Source: an uncultured Aquincola sp. (GTDB lineage: Bacteria; Pseudomonadota; Gammaproteobacteria; Burkholderiales; Burkholderiaceae). Taken from it: a stretch of DNA of 10,311 bases. The position numbers and the translations under genes are program-made. Every line of letters starts with the position of its first letter. The first letter of the stretch is position 1. The notes below the pieces were generated by a model. The model had not been told where the DNA came from. It worked only from the letters and a program-made list of their open reading frames with translations, and searched no databases. Location: the NCBI GenBank assembly GCA_937883885.1, contig CAKZXL010000105.1, forward strand, positions 1 through 10,311, given 5' to 3'. This document shows, one piece after another, positions 1 to 7,275 of this stretch.

Positions 1-30
1 GGCCAGCAGTTGTCGCTTGTTCGCTTGCAT
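1..30 (-). CDS. 5' end of an unidentified gene (partial)
   Basis: An ATG at 30-28 on the minus strand opens a frame reading MQANKRQLLA to the window edge. A GGAG motif at 42-39 lies 8 nt upstream of the ATG, a good ribosome-binding site. The gene follows the SDR gene in the same direction after a 77-bp gap, so it may be its operon partner or start its own transcript. Ten residues are too few to name a family. The start call rests only on the ribosome-binding site, the direction of the neighbours and the open frame. Confidence 0.4.
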   Translation of the reverse strand, partial: MQANKRQLLA

Positions 31-68
31 GCGCTTGTCTCCGTGTTGTGCTGCAAGCAGTGTGGTGC

Positions 69-103
69 GCCGCGGCCGGCGCGGCTGTCATCCCCGGTGG
101 GGA
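69..103 (-). other. GC-rich inverted repeats after the SDR gene
   Basis: Two small hairpin-capable sequences follow the SDR stop codon on the minus strand. The first is TCCCC-GGT-GGGGA at 91-103. The second is GCCGCG / CGCGGC with a 5-nt loop at 69-85. Neither is followed by a T-run, so neither is a classical intrinsic terminator. They could be a weak or Rho-assisted 3' end of the SDR transcript, or simply a product of the base composition. Confidence 0.25.
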
Positions 104-107
104 CACG

Positions 108-860
108 TCAGATGGAAACTCCGCCACTCACCTCGATGCTGGTGCCGTTCACGTAGCTCGCGTCATCGCTCAGCAAAAAGGCGGTCACCGACGCCACCTC
201 CGACGGCTGGCCCACGCGGCGCAACCAGCAGGCCTGCTCGATGTTGGCCAGCGCCGCCTGCGGAATGGCCATCAGCATCGGCGTGGCCACCGAGCCCGGC
301 ACCAGCGCGTTGACGCGGATGCCCTTGGGCCCCAGCTCACGCGCCCAGGTCTTGGTCAGGCCGATGACACCGGCCTTGGCCGCCGCATAGTTGCCCTGGC
401 CGAAGTTGCCGTACACGCCGGTGATGCTAGCGGTGTTGACGATGGCCCGGCCCTGCGCGCCCTCCCGCGGCGCCAGCAGCGCCGGCAGCAGCGCCTGGGT
501 GCAATGGAACACGCTCTTCAGGTTGACGTCGATCACCGCGTCCCATTGCGCTTCGCTCATGTTCACCAGCCGCGCGTCGCGGGTGATGCCGGCGTTGTTC
601 ACCAGGCCGTCGACGCGGCCGAAGCGTGCCAGCACCGCGGCCACCATCGCCTCCACCGCCGTCCGCTCGGCCACGTTCAGCACATGGGCCTCGGCCTGCG
701 CGCCGCCCTGGCGCAGCTCGGCTGCGGCGGCCTGCACCGCGTCGGCCGACAGGTCGCACAGCGCCACCGCCGCGCCTTCGGCCGCCAGCCGCTGCGCGGT
801 GGCCAGGCCGATGCCCTGCCCCGCGCCCGTGACCACGTACACCCTGCCTTGCAACCGCAT
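108..860 (-). CDS. SDR family oxidoreductase (FabG-like)
   Basis: A 250-residue classical short-chain dehydrogenase/reductase, the usual length for the family, expected to interconvert a hydroxyl and a carbonyl group using NAD(P)H in the cytoplasm. The Rossmann glycine motif TGAGQGIG is at residues 11-18, NNAG at 88-91, the structural Asn of DVN at 113, and the catalytic Ser145, Tyr158 and Lys162 are all present. Asp36 at the end of the second beta strand (ALCDLS) suggests NAD(H) rather than NADP(H) preference, by family knowledge. The sequence resembles 3-oxoacyl-ACP or acetoacetyl-CoA reductases, but the substrate cannot be read from it, so no symbol is given. The start is well supported: AAGGAG at 872-867 lies 6 nt before the ATG. 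It lies 85 bp downstream of a LuxR-type regulator gene in the same direction, which may control it. Confidence 0.93.
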   Translation of the reverse strand: MRLQGRVYVVTGAGQGIGLATAQRLAAEGAAVALCDLSADAVQAAAAELRQGGAQAEAHVLNVAERTAVEAMVAAVLARFGRVDGLVNNAGITRDARLVNMSEAQWDAVIDVNLKSVFHCTQALLPALLAPREGAQGRAIVNTASITGVYGNFGQGNYAAAKAGVIGLTKTWARELGPKGIRVNALVPGSVATPMLMAIPQAALANIEQACWLRRVGQPSEVASVTAFLLSDDASYVNGTSIEVSGGVSI

Positions 861-884
861 GCCCCGCTCCTTGTGCCCAGTGCC

Positions 885-916
885 AAAAAGAGCAGCCTAT
901 CAGCGCCGCGGCGCTG
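885..916 (-). terminator. Perfect 16-bp palindrome plus T-run: possible terminator, attenuator or operator
   Basis: CAGCGCCGCGGCGCTG at 901-916 is a perfect palindrome. On the minus strand it is followed after 9 nt by TCTTTTT (891-885). It lies 30 bp past the luxR-type stop codon and 41 bp before the SDR start. A terminator normally has its T-run directly after the stem. Here an alternative 5-bp stem GCAGC/GCTGC would end exactly at the T-run. It could therefore end or attenuate transcription between regulator and SDR gene, or the palindrome could be a protein-binding site for the SDR gene. Confidence 0.4.
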
Positions 917-945
917 CCGTCTGTCCGCCCCGGCGGGGACGCGGC

Positions 946-1719
946 CTACGCGGCCAGCCCGCCCGCCACCAGCGCGAACAGCTCGTTGCGGTGGTGGATG
1001 CCCAGCCGGTCGAAGGCGCGGTCGCGGTAGGTCTTGACGGTGGCGGCCGACAGGCCCAGGTCGGCGGCAATGCCGTCGTAGGTCCAGCCCTTGAGCATGC
1101 GTTCGCACACCTCGCGCTCGCGCGGGGTCAGGGCCTGCATCACGTCGGGCCGGGCGGTGGCCAGGTGGCGCTGCACGCAGGCCAGCAGCAGGCGCGCGGT
1201 GGCGGCCACGGCATCGATCTCGTCGTCGGCAAACGCCGCCTGGCTGCGGTGCCGGTACAGGTTGATGGCCAGCAGCGCATCACCACCGTCGGCCGAGACG
1301 ATGGACAAGCGCTCACGCAGGCCATGGCGGTCGTAGATCTGGGCGCGGTGCTCGGCCGGGATCTCGCGCGCGTCCCAGTGCACCAGCAGCGGCGCCTGGC
1401 CGCCGCCCAGGCGTTCGCGCGCGGCCTGGAAGGTCTGGTCCTGCCGATACAGCTGCTGGCGGTACACCTGCCAGCAATGCGCGGTGCCGTCGTCCACGCC
1501 AAAGCTGCCATTGGCATGGATGGTGGGCGGCGCATCGTGGAACAGCCGGTAGATGGACCACCAGCACAAGGGCATCCAGCGGTTGAGCTGCGCCAGCGCC
1601 TGCTGCGAAAAGCCGGCGTCGCCGATGGACGCCACCACGCCAGCCATGGCTTCGGGCATCGCGGCCACCTGTTGCGCCGCGGCGCGTGGCGCCCTTGTTT
1701 CCGTCGCGATGATCTGCAT
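946..1719 (-). CDS. LuxR-type HTH transcriptional regulator
   Basis: A 257-residue DNA-binding regulator. The C-terminal LuxR/GerE HTH domain occupies about residues 195-252 and shows the family pattern LTPREREVCERMLKGWTYDG, then IAADLGLSAATVKTYRDRAF, then the RLGIHHRNEL recognition end. The N-terminal 190 residues show neither a receiver domain (no phosphorylation-site pattern) nor an obvious acyl-homoserine-lactone domain signature. The region is rich in aromatic residues (RWMPLCWWSIYRLF at 47-60) and may sense an unknown ligand or act with a partner. The ATG at 1719 is chosen because the protein reads family-like from there and a G-rich stretch (GGGGG) lies 6 nt upstream. The same frame stays open far upstream but runs antisense-like through the transglycosylase gene and is not coding. 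Location upstream of the SDR gene suggests local control; this is inference. Confidence 0.88.
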   Translation of the reverse strand: MQIIATETRAPRAAAQQVAAMPEAMAGVVASIGDAGFSQQALAQLNRWMPLCWWSIYRLFHDAPPTIHANGSFGVDDGTAHCWQVYRQQLYRQDQTFQAARERLGGGQAPLLVHWDAREIPAEHRAQIYDRHGLRERLSIVSADGGDALLAINLYRHRSQAAFADDEIDAVAATARLLLACVQRHLATARPDVMQALTPREREVCERMLKGWTYDGIAADLGLSAATVKTYRDRAFDRLGIHHRNELFALVAGGLAA

Positions 1720-1744
1720 CTGCGGCCCCCGATCTGCTGCCCAC

Positions 1745-1774
1745 CTGCGCCGCCGGCCGGCCGGCGCGGCGCAG
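1745..1774. repeat. 9-bp inverted repeat upstream of the LuxR-type gene
   Basis: CTGCGCCGC (1745-1753) and GCGGCGCAG (1766-1774) are perfect inverted arms around a 12-nt spacer made only of C and G. The element sits 26 bp upstream of the regulator's start codon, in its likely 5' leader or promoter. It could be an operator, perhaps autoregulatory, or an mRNA hairpin. In DNA this GC-rich a chance origin is quite possible. Confidence 0.3.
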
Positions 1775-1820
1775 CATAGGCCGGGGCGGCGCGGGCCGCA
1801 GACGGGGTTATCCCGCCTGG

Positions 1821-1837
1821 CGGGCGCACAGCGCCCG
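1821..1837 (-). terminator. Hairpin after the transglycosylase gene, possible terminator
   Basis: CGGGCGC-ACA-GCGCCCG is a perfect 7-bp stem with a 3-nt loop. It starts 16 bp past the stop codon of the transglycosylase gene, in the direction of transcription. No T-run follows, which is common for terminators in very GC-rich genomes but leaves the call uncertain. A second small stem, CCCGC-CTG-GCGGG (1812-1824), overlaps it. Confidence 0.35.
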
Positions 1838-1853
1838 GCCGTGCCGGCAGCGG

Positions 1854-3167
1854 CTAAGGCTGCTGCAGCCGCTGCAGCTGCGCCGCGTCGGGGTAACCAT
1901 CGGCCGGCAGGCCCACGCTGCGCTGCCAGCGGCGCAGCGCCTCGCGGGTGGCGGGGCCCATCACGCCATCGGCCGCGCCGGCATCGAAGCCCCTGGCCGA
2001 CAACGCCGTCTGCAGCGCCCGCAGCTGCGTGCGAGACAAAGGCTGCAGGTCGCGCGGCCAGGCGGCCTGCACGCCCGGCCCGCCGTCGATCTGCTGCGCC
2101 AGCAGGCCCACCGCCAGTGCATAGCTGGTGGCGTTGTTGTAGCGCAGGATGGCGCGGAAGTTGGGCCCCACCAGAAAGGCCGGGCCGCGTGCGCCGGCCG
2201 GCAGCAGCAGCGCGGCATCCGGCAGCTCGGGCAGCGGTGCGTCGGCCATGCCGCGCACGCCTTCGGCGGCCCAGGCGCTGGCAGCCTGCCGCTGCTGGCC
2301 GTCGGCGCGGGCCAGGTCGAAGCCCGGCGGCAGCACCACTTCCACACCCCAGGGCTGGCCGGCGCGCCAGCCCGACTGCGCCAGGAAGTTGGCGGTGCTG
2401 GCCATCACGTCGGCCATGCTGCCCCAGATGTCGCGGCGGCCGTCGCCATCCGCATCCACCGCATAGGCCAGGAAGTTGGACGGCAGGAACTGCGTCTGCC
2501 CCATGGCGCCGGCCCAGCTGCCCACCATGTGCGCATGGTCGATGTCGCCGGCCTGGATGATCTTGAGCGCCGCCAATAGCTGGCCGCGGGCCCAGGCTTC
2601 GCGCCGGCCCTCGAAGCCCAGCGTGGCCAATGCGTCCACCGTGGGCGTGCTGCCGTAGTTGCTGCCGTAGTTGCTTTCCATGCCCCAGATGGCCGTGACG
2701 ATGGCCGGCGGCACGCCGTAGCGGGCGGCGGCGGCATCGGCCTCGGCCCGCAGCTGGGCCAGCTTCTCGCGGCCCAGGGCCACGCGCTGGGGCGTCACCG
2801 TGTTGTCCAGGTAGTCCCACACGGGGCGGGTGAACTCGGGCTGTGCGCCATCCAGCTGCACCACGCGCGGCTGGAACTCGGCGGTGTCCAGCGCCGCGCG
2901 CAGCGTGGCTTCGCTGATGCCGGCCGCCAGCGCGCTGGTGCGGAAGCCCGCCACCCAGCGGGCAAAGCCCTCACGTTGTTGGGCCAGGTCGGCGGCCGCC
3001 TGCGAAGGGGCCGGCGCCACCGGCGGCCGGGCGCCTGAAGCCGGGGTGGTGGTGTCAGCAGCCGCGGCGGAGGGGGTGGAAGGCGGCGGCGTGGCGCAGC
3101 CGGCCAGCAGCAGCGCGCCGGCCAGGCCAAGGGCCAGCGGCCCGGGCAAAGAGGTCATGCGGGTCAT
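1854..3167 (-). CDS. Lytic murein transglycosylase, MltB/SltB-type lipoprotein
   Basis: A 437-residue periplasmic lipoprotein that cleaves the MurNAc-GlcNAc bond of peptidoglycan, forming 1,6-anhydro-MurNAc ends. A signal peptide with lipobox LLAGC puts the lipidated Cys at 24, followed by a Pro/Ala/Thr-rich linker to about 60. The GH103/SLT_2-type catalytic domain spans about 65-365, with the catalytic Glu164 in GMESNYGSNYG. DADGDGRRDIW (238-248) matches the calcium-binding EF-hand-like loop known from E. coli Slt35. A peptidoglycan-binding domain (PG_binding_1 type) covers about 374-435, with the ALSARGFDAGAADGVMGPAT pattern. E. coli MltB lacks that C-terminal domain, so this is the subclass with an added binding domain. 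ATG 3167 is used; a second in-frame ATG three codons later is possible, and neither has a strong ribosome-binding site. It is divergent from the chemoreceptor operon. Confidence 0.93.
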   Translation of the reverse strand: MTRMTSLPGPLALGLAGALLLAGCATPPPSTPSAAAADTTTPASGARPPVAPAPSQAAADLAQQREGFARWVAGFRTSALAAGISEATLRAALDTAEFQPRVVQLDGAQPEFTRPVWDYLDNTVTPQRVALGREKLAQLRAEADAAAARYGVPPAIVTAIWGMESNYGSNYGSTPTVDALATLGFEGRREAWARGQLLAALKIIQAGDIDHAHMVGSWAGAMGQTQFLPSNFLAYAVDADGDGRRDIWGSMADVMASTANFLAQSGWRAGQPWGVEVVLPPGFDLARADGQQRQAASAWAAEGVRGMADAPLPELPDAALLLPAGARGPAFLVGPNFRAILRYNNATSYALAVGLLAQQIDGGPGVQAAWPRDLQPLSRTQLRALQTALSARGFDAGAADGVMGPATREALRRWQRSVGLPADGYPDAAQLQRLQQP

Positions 3168-3243
3168 GGCCCATTGTGGCGAAGGCCAAACCCGCGGCTG
3201 CTGATGTATCCACGCAGTTCACGCTACGTCGATCATCTATGAC

Positions 3244-3270
3244 TCAAGTTTCGCCGCGGTGGGCCGATTT
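3244..3270 (+). promoter_or_regulatory. Sigma-28 (FliA) promoter of the chemoreceptor operon
   Basis: TCAAGTTT (3244-3251), an 11-nt spacer and GCCGATTT (3263-3270) match the flagellar sigma-28 consensus TAAAGTTT-N11-GCCGATAA at 14 of 16 positions with exactly the right spacing. It lies 75 bp upstream of the chemoreceptor ATG at 3346 and points towards it, giving an expected leader of roughly 70 nt. Chemoreceptor and che genes are classical sigma-28 targets, so position, orientation and gene function agree. Confidence 0.8.
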
Positions 3271-3345
3271 CACTCACACCTGCGCCTTGGCGCCATCTGG
3301 GCACCCAGCGCCGGCATGTCAGTTCACCAGCTTTGAGTCCCCACG

Positions 3346-5814
3346 ATGTCGGTCCACACCTCCGCTGAAAACCAGGCCCTGCAGCAGGCCCAAGACCCCC
3401 TGGCACAGCGCGCAGCCGGGCTGCTGCACACGCTGATGCGCCATCAGGCCCTGGTGCAGTTCGACCTGCAGGGCCGCATCATGGAAGCCAACGAGCGCTT
3501 TCTGGCGCTGACGGGTTACGGGCCCGACGAACTGATCGGACAGCACCATCGCCTGCTGTGCCCGGCAGAACTGCCAAACGAAGCCGGCAGCGACGAGTTC
3601 TGGCAGGCGCTGGCCGCCGGCCGGCCGCAGCAGGGCGAATTCATGCGCCTGCACCGCAACGGCCGCATCCTGTGGCTGCAGGCCAGCTACCTGCCGGTGC
3701 CCAACGACCAGGGCTGCGCTGCCCACGTGGTGATGCTGGCCACCGACATCACCGCCGCCAAGCTCAAGGCGATGGAAGACGACGGCCGGGTGGCGGCCAT
3801 CTCACGCTCGCAGGGGGTGATCGAGTTCGACCTGGCCGGCCAGGTGCTGGCGGTCAACGACAACTTCCTGGCGCTGACCGGCTACAGCCGCGATGAAGTG
3901 GTGGGCCAGCACCACCGCCTGTTCGTGGAGCCCGAAGAATCGCAGGGCGGCGCCTACCGCGCCTTCTGGCAGAAGCTGGGCAATGGCGAGTTCGACAGCG
4001 GCCAGTACCTGCGCGTGGGCAAGCACGGCAAGCGGGTGTGGCTGCAGGCCAGCTACAACCCCATCCTCGACCTCGACGGCCACCCCACCAAGGTGGTGAA
4101 GTACTGCACCGACATCTCGGCCGCGCGCATGGCCGCGCTGGAAACCCAGGCGCGCCTGGCGGCCGTGTCGGCCAGCAGCGGCCTGATGGAGTTCGACGCC
4201 AGCGGCCGCATCCTGCTGGCCAACGACCTGATGCTCAAGTCGCTGGGCTACGACCAGGCCAGCCTGGTCGGCCAGAGCGAAAGCCTGATCCTGTTCGACG
4301 AGACCCGGCGCGACCCCGGCTACATCGAGCGCTGGCGGCTGCTGCGCGAAGGCCGCACCGTGGCCGACGAGATCCGCCGCCGCGGCGCCGGCGACCGCGA
4401 GGTGTGGTTCAGCGCCGCGATGACGCCGGTGATGGGCCTGGACGGCCAGCTGGCCAAGGTGCTGCTGATCGCGCAGGACATCACCGCGGCCAAGCTTGCG
4501 CGGCTGGATGCGGCAGGCAAGCTCAGCGCCATCGACCGGGCGCAGGCGGTGATCGAATTCGACCTGCACGGCCATGTGCTGCATGCCAACGAGAACTTCA
4601 CCAGCCTGACGGGCTACACGCTGGACGAGATCCGCGGCCGCCACCACCGCATGTTCGTGCCGCCGGCCGATGCGGCCTGCGCCGCCTACGAGGCCTTCTG
4701 GGAGCGGCTGGGCCGCGGCGAGTTCGAGGCCGGCGAATACAAGCGCGTGGGCAAGGGCGGCCGCGAGGTGTGGATCCGCGCCACCTACAACCCGATCTTC
4801 GACCCGCTGGGCCGGCCGGTGAAGGTGGTGAAGTTCGCCAACGACGTGACGGCCACCAAGCTGCGCGCGGCCGAGTTCGAGGCCAAGGTGCAGGCCATCG
4901 ACCTGGGCCAGGCGGTGGTGGAGTTCGACCTCGGCGGCAACGTGCTGCATGCCAACCGCAATTTCCTGGCGGCCATGGGCTACACGCTGCGCGAGATCCA
5001 GGGCCAGCACCACAGCATCTTCTGCCCGCCCGACTATGTGCGCTCGACCGACTACCGCGACTTCTGGTTGCGGCTGGGCGAGGGCGAATTCATCAGCAAC
5101 CGCTTCCACCGCGTCGGCAAGTTCGACCGCGACGTGTGGATCCAGGCCACCTACAGCCCCATCCGCGACCTCAACGGCCAGATCACCAAGGTGGTGAAGT
5201 ACGCCTTCGACGTCACCAACGAAGTGATGCTGGAGCACCGCATCGCCGCCCAGAGCGAAGAGATGCGCCAGCGCGTGCTGCAGCTGCTGGACACCATCGG
5301 CCAGATCGCCAGCCACTCGGGCGTGGCGGCCGAGCTGGCGCAGCAGTCTTCGGGCGCCGCCAGGACCGGCGCCGAGGCGCTGCAGCAGGCGCAGGCGGCG
5401 ATCGCGGCCATCCAGTCGGGCTCCAACCGGGTGTCGGAGATCGTGCGCACCATCGGCGACATCGCCGGCCAGACCAACCTGCTGGCCTTCAATGCGGCCA
5501 TCGAGGCGGCGCGCGCCGGCGAGCATGGCGTGGGCTTCTCGGTGGTGGCCGGCGAGGTGCGCAAGCTGGCCGAGCGCAGCTCGCACGCCGCGCGCGAGAT
5601 CGCGGCGCTGATCGCGCAATCGGCGGTGGAAGTCGAACGCGGCGCGGGCGTCAGCGCCCATGCGGCGCAGAGCTTCGAAGGCATTCTGAGCAGCGTGCAA
5701 CGCACCGGCACCAGCGTGCAGGCCATCGCCGGCGCGGCCGAGCAGCAGCGTCACACGGCGCAGGAAGTCACCCGCATCATCCAGGCCCTGTCGGGCCCGG
5801 CGCAGGCGTCATGA
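3346..5814 (+). CDS. Soluble methyl-accepting chemotaxis protein with five tandem PAS domains
   Basis: An 822-residue chemoreceptor that should control CheA kinase through CheW. Five PAS/PAC units occupy about residues 28-142, 150-262, 272-384, 394-506 and 516-628; the [IVLM]xFD...G.[IV]L..N motif recurs at 35, 157, 279, 401 and 523. Helical linkers (DITAAKL.., DVTATKL..) join them. The MCP signalling domain covers about 636-815, with the conserved tip [20 protein letters not shown] (706-725) followed by [19 protein letters not shown]. There is no membrane segment, no HAMP domain and no C-terminal CheR-tethering pentapeptide, so this is a cytoplasmic sensor. PAS ligands might be heme, FAD or a small molecule; none is decidable here. 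The layout recalls P. aeruginosa BdlA (PAS-PAS-MCP) with more PAS units. The start ATG has only a weak GAG 8 nt upstream. The stop overlaps the next gene's ATG (ATGA), so the two are co-translated. Confidence 0.93.
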   Translation: MSVHTSAENQALQQAQDPLAQRAAGLLHTLMRHQALVQFDLQGRIMEANERFLALTGYGPDELIGQHHRLLCPAELPNEAGSDEFWQALAAGRPQQGEFMRLHRNGRILWLQASYLPVPNDQGCAAHVVMLATDITAAKLKAMEDDGRVAAISRSQGVIEFDLAGQVLAVNDNFLALTGYSRDEVVGQHHRLFVEPEESQGGAYRAFWQKLGNGEFDSGQYLRVGKHGKRVWLQASYNPILDLDGHPTKVVKYCTDISAARMAALETQARLAAVSASSGLMEFDASGRILLANDLMLKSLGYDQASLVGQSESLILFDETRRDPGYIERWRLLREGRTVADEIRRRGAGDREVWFSAAMTPVMGLDGQLAKVLLIAQDITAAKLARLDAAGKLSAIDRAQAVIEFDLHGHVLHANENFTSLTGYTLDEIRGRHHRMFVPPADAACAAYEAFWERLGRGEFEAGEYKRVGKGGREVWIRATYNPIFDPLGRPVKVVKFANDVTATKLRAAEFEAKVQAIDLGQAVVEFDLGGNVLHANRNFLAAMGYTLREIQGQHHSIFCPPDYVRSTDYRDFWLRLGEGEFISNRFHRVGKFDRDVWIQATYSPIRDLNGQITKVVKYAFDVTNEVMLEHRIAAQSEEMRQRVLQLLDTIGQIASHSGVAAELAQQSSGAARTGAEALQQAQAAIAAIQSGSNRVSEIVRTIGDIAGQTNLLAFNAAIEAARAGEHGVGFSVVAGEVRKLAERSSHAAREIAALIAQSAVEVERGAGVSAHAAQSFEGILSSVQRTGTSVQAIAGAAEQQRHTAQEVTRIIQALSGPAQAS
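3427..5256 (+). repeat. Five tandem 366-bp PAS-coding units
   Basis: The PAS motif recurs exactly every 122 codons five times. DNA-level traces remain: AAGGTGGTGAAGT occurs at 4090, 4822 and 5188, that is 732 (2 x 366) and 366 bp apart. Unit borders are arbitrary and are set here at the first linker helix. Unit 3 is the most diverged. The pattern indicates internal tandem duplication within one gene without later length change. Confidence 0.85.
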
Positions 5815-7256
5815 CCGAAGCGGTGCAGGCCCCGGTGGCAGCGCCCGGGCGTTACGGCAGCTTCTCGCTCGGGGCGCTGCGGCTGGCGCTGCCGATGACG
5901 GCGCTGCGCGAAGTGCTGCCGCTGGCGCCGCTCACCGCCCTGCCCTGCCAGGTGCCGGGGCTGCTGGGCGGCATCGACCTGCGTGGCCGCACGGTGCCGG
6001 TGATCGACTTGCGCAGCATGCTGGGCCAGGCCACCGCCCCCGCCGGGCAAGGGGCCTGCGTGGTGGTGATGGCGCATGAGCAGCCCTGCGGCCACCGCGG
6101 CCTGCTGGGGCTGCTGGCCGATGGGGTGGACAGCGTGTTCTCCGCCCGGCCCGAAGAAGGCTCGCAGATGCTGCCGGCCTGCGATGCGCCGCTGATTTTC
6201 AGCCACTGCATCACCGCCGACGATGGCCAGCGCTGCAGCGTGCTGCTGCCGCAGGCGCTGGGCGCGCTGTGCGGCGCGCCGATGGTGCCCGAGCATGCCG
6301 CCACCGGCGCCCCGGCCGGCATCGGCACCACCGGCCGCCCGGTGCCCACGCTGCTGCTGCGTTGCGACAAGGTGCTGATGGCCATCGACGCGGTGGCGGT
6401 GCAATCCACCCTGGCCGACCCGCAGCTGGACACCCACACCGCACTGGCGCAGGGCGTGTGCCGCGGCGTGGCGGCCAGCACCCTGGGGCCGGTGCCGGCG
6501 GTGGACCTGCTGGCCGTGGTCGGCCTGGCCGCCGGCGCCCGGCGCACGCCGCCGCAGGCGGTGGTGGTGCAGCTGCCCACCGGCCCGCTGGCCTTGATGG
6601 TGGACGAGGTGGTGGACATGGTCGACCGCGCGCCGGGCGGTGTGGTGCCGCTGCCGGCGCTGGCCATGCCGCAGCACACGCTGTTCCATGGCGTGATGCA
6701 GGCGCCGGGCGAGCTGCCCGGCACGCCGGTGATGCTGCTGTCCATCGAGGCGCTGTGCGCGCACGACGAGCTGCTGCGCATCGCCTCGGCCGGCCGACCG
6801 CCGGCCGCGCGCCAGGTGGCCGGCCCGGCCTCGGCCCACGCGGCCGACACCCGCGGCCGGCTGCTGGTCACCTTCGTGCTGGGCAGCGAAACCGCCACAC
6901 CGCTGGACCAGGTGCGCGAGATCCTGTGCTACACGCCCGACCTGGCGCGCTTTGCCGGCAGCGGCCCGATGCTGGGCGTGACGCTGCACCGCGGCCGCGC
7001 CATCCCGGTGATGTGCCTGAGCCGGCTGCTGGGCGGCCCGCCGCCCGAGGTGACGCCCGCCGCCAGCGTGCTGGTGGTGGAAGTGGGCGGCGCGCCGGTG
7101 GGCTTTGCGGTGCCGGCGCTGGCCGCCATCGAACGCGCCCGCTGGCAGCCGGGCCAGCCGCGCCGCTCCATGGTGCTGGTGGGCGAAGCCGAGACCGAAC
7201 GCATGCTGCCGCTGATCGACCTGCAGCAGATGGCGCAAGCGCTTCAGGCGGCCTGA
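5811..7256 (+). CDS. Triple CheW-domain chemotaxis coupling protein
   Basis: A 481-residue protein made of three CheW-like domains, where a normal CheW has one (about 160 residues). Domain 1 (about 13-155) has [19 protein letters not shown], including the Arg58 equivalent of the conserved NLRG arginine of CheW. Domain 2 (about 177-321) keeps the fold pattern ([12 protein letters not shown], then [12 protein letters not shown]) but lacks the LRG arginine. Domain 3 (about 349-478) has [19 protein letters not shown] with Arg394. CheW domains link receptors to the CheA P5 domain, so this may be a scaffold or array adaptor dedicated to the upstream receptor. The ATG overlaps the receptor stop (ATGA), showing translational coupling; the same frame is open upstream but only as a shadow of the receptor gene. 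There is no receiver domain, so it is not CheV. Confidence 0.9.
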   Translation: MTEAVQAPVAAPGRYGSFSLGALRLALPMTALREVLPLAPLTALPCQVPGLLGGIDLRGRTVPVIDLRSMLGQATAPAGQGACVVVMAHEQPCGHRGLLGLLADGVDSVFSARPEEGSQMLPACDAPLIFSHCITADDGQRCSVLLPQALGALCGAPMVPEHAATGAPAGIGTTGRPVPTLLLRCDKVLMAIDAVAVQSTLADPQLDTHTALAQGVCRGVAASTLGPVPAVDLLAVVGLAAGARRTPPQAVVVQLPTGPLALMVDEVVDMVDRAPGGVVPLPALAMPQHTLFHGVMQAPGELPGTPVMLLSIEALCAHDELLRIASAGRPPAARQVAGPASAHAADTRGRLLVTFVLGSETATPLDQVREILCYTPDLARFAGSGPMLGVTLHRGRAIPVMCLSRLLGGPPPEVTPAASVLVVEVGGAPVGFAVPALAAIERARWQPGQPRRSMVLVGEAETERMLPLIDLQQMAQALQAA

Positions 7257-7275
7257 GCGGCCGCCTTGGGTTTTT
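7246..7275 (+). terminator. Intrinsic terminator of the chemoreceptor-CheW operon
   Basis: AGGCGGCC (7246-7253), loop TGAGC and GGCCGCCT (7259-7266) form a perfect 8-bp stem, followed by TGGG and TTTTT (7271-7275). The stem begins inside the last codons of the CheW gene, and its loop holds the TGA stop. The T-run touches the stop codon of the convergent small gene. It serves the plus-strand operon; on the minus strand the stem has no following T-run. Confidence 0.75.

Noticed and set aside
48..1037. Plus-strand open frames opposite the SDR gene
   Set aside because: They have His/Arg-rich shadow translations, whereas the minus strand carries all SDR motifs and a strong ribosome-binding site.
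1720..2820. Upstream extension of the LuxR-type frame
   Set aside because: It runs in an alternative frame of the transglycosylase gene and is low-complexity; the protein becomes family-like only from the ATG at 1719.
3802..5754. Long minus-strand open frame (650 codons) antisense to the PAS-MCP gene
   Set aside because: It is rich in His, Ala, Gly and Arg with no domain pattern and mirrors the codon bias of the PAS gene. It is a composition-driven shadow.
4038..5810. Upstream extension of the CheW frame through the receptor gene, possibly a fused protein
   Set aside because: The translation before 5811 is Arg/Pro-rich shadow sequence. The ATGA overlap gives a normal start and the CheW fold begins right after it.
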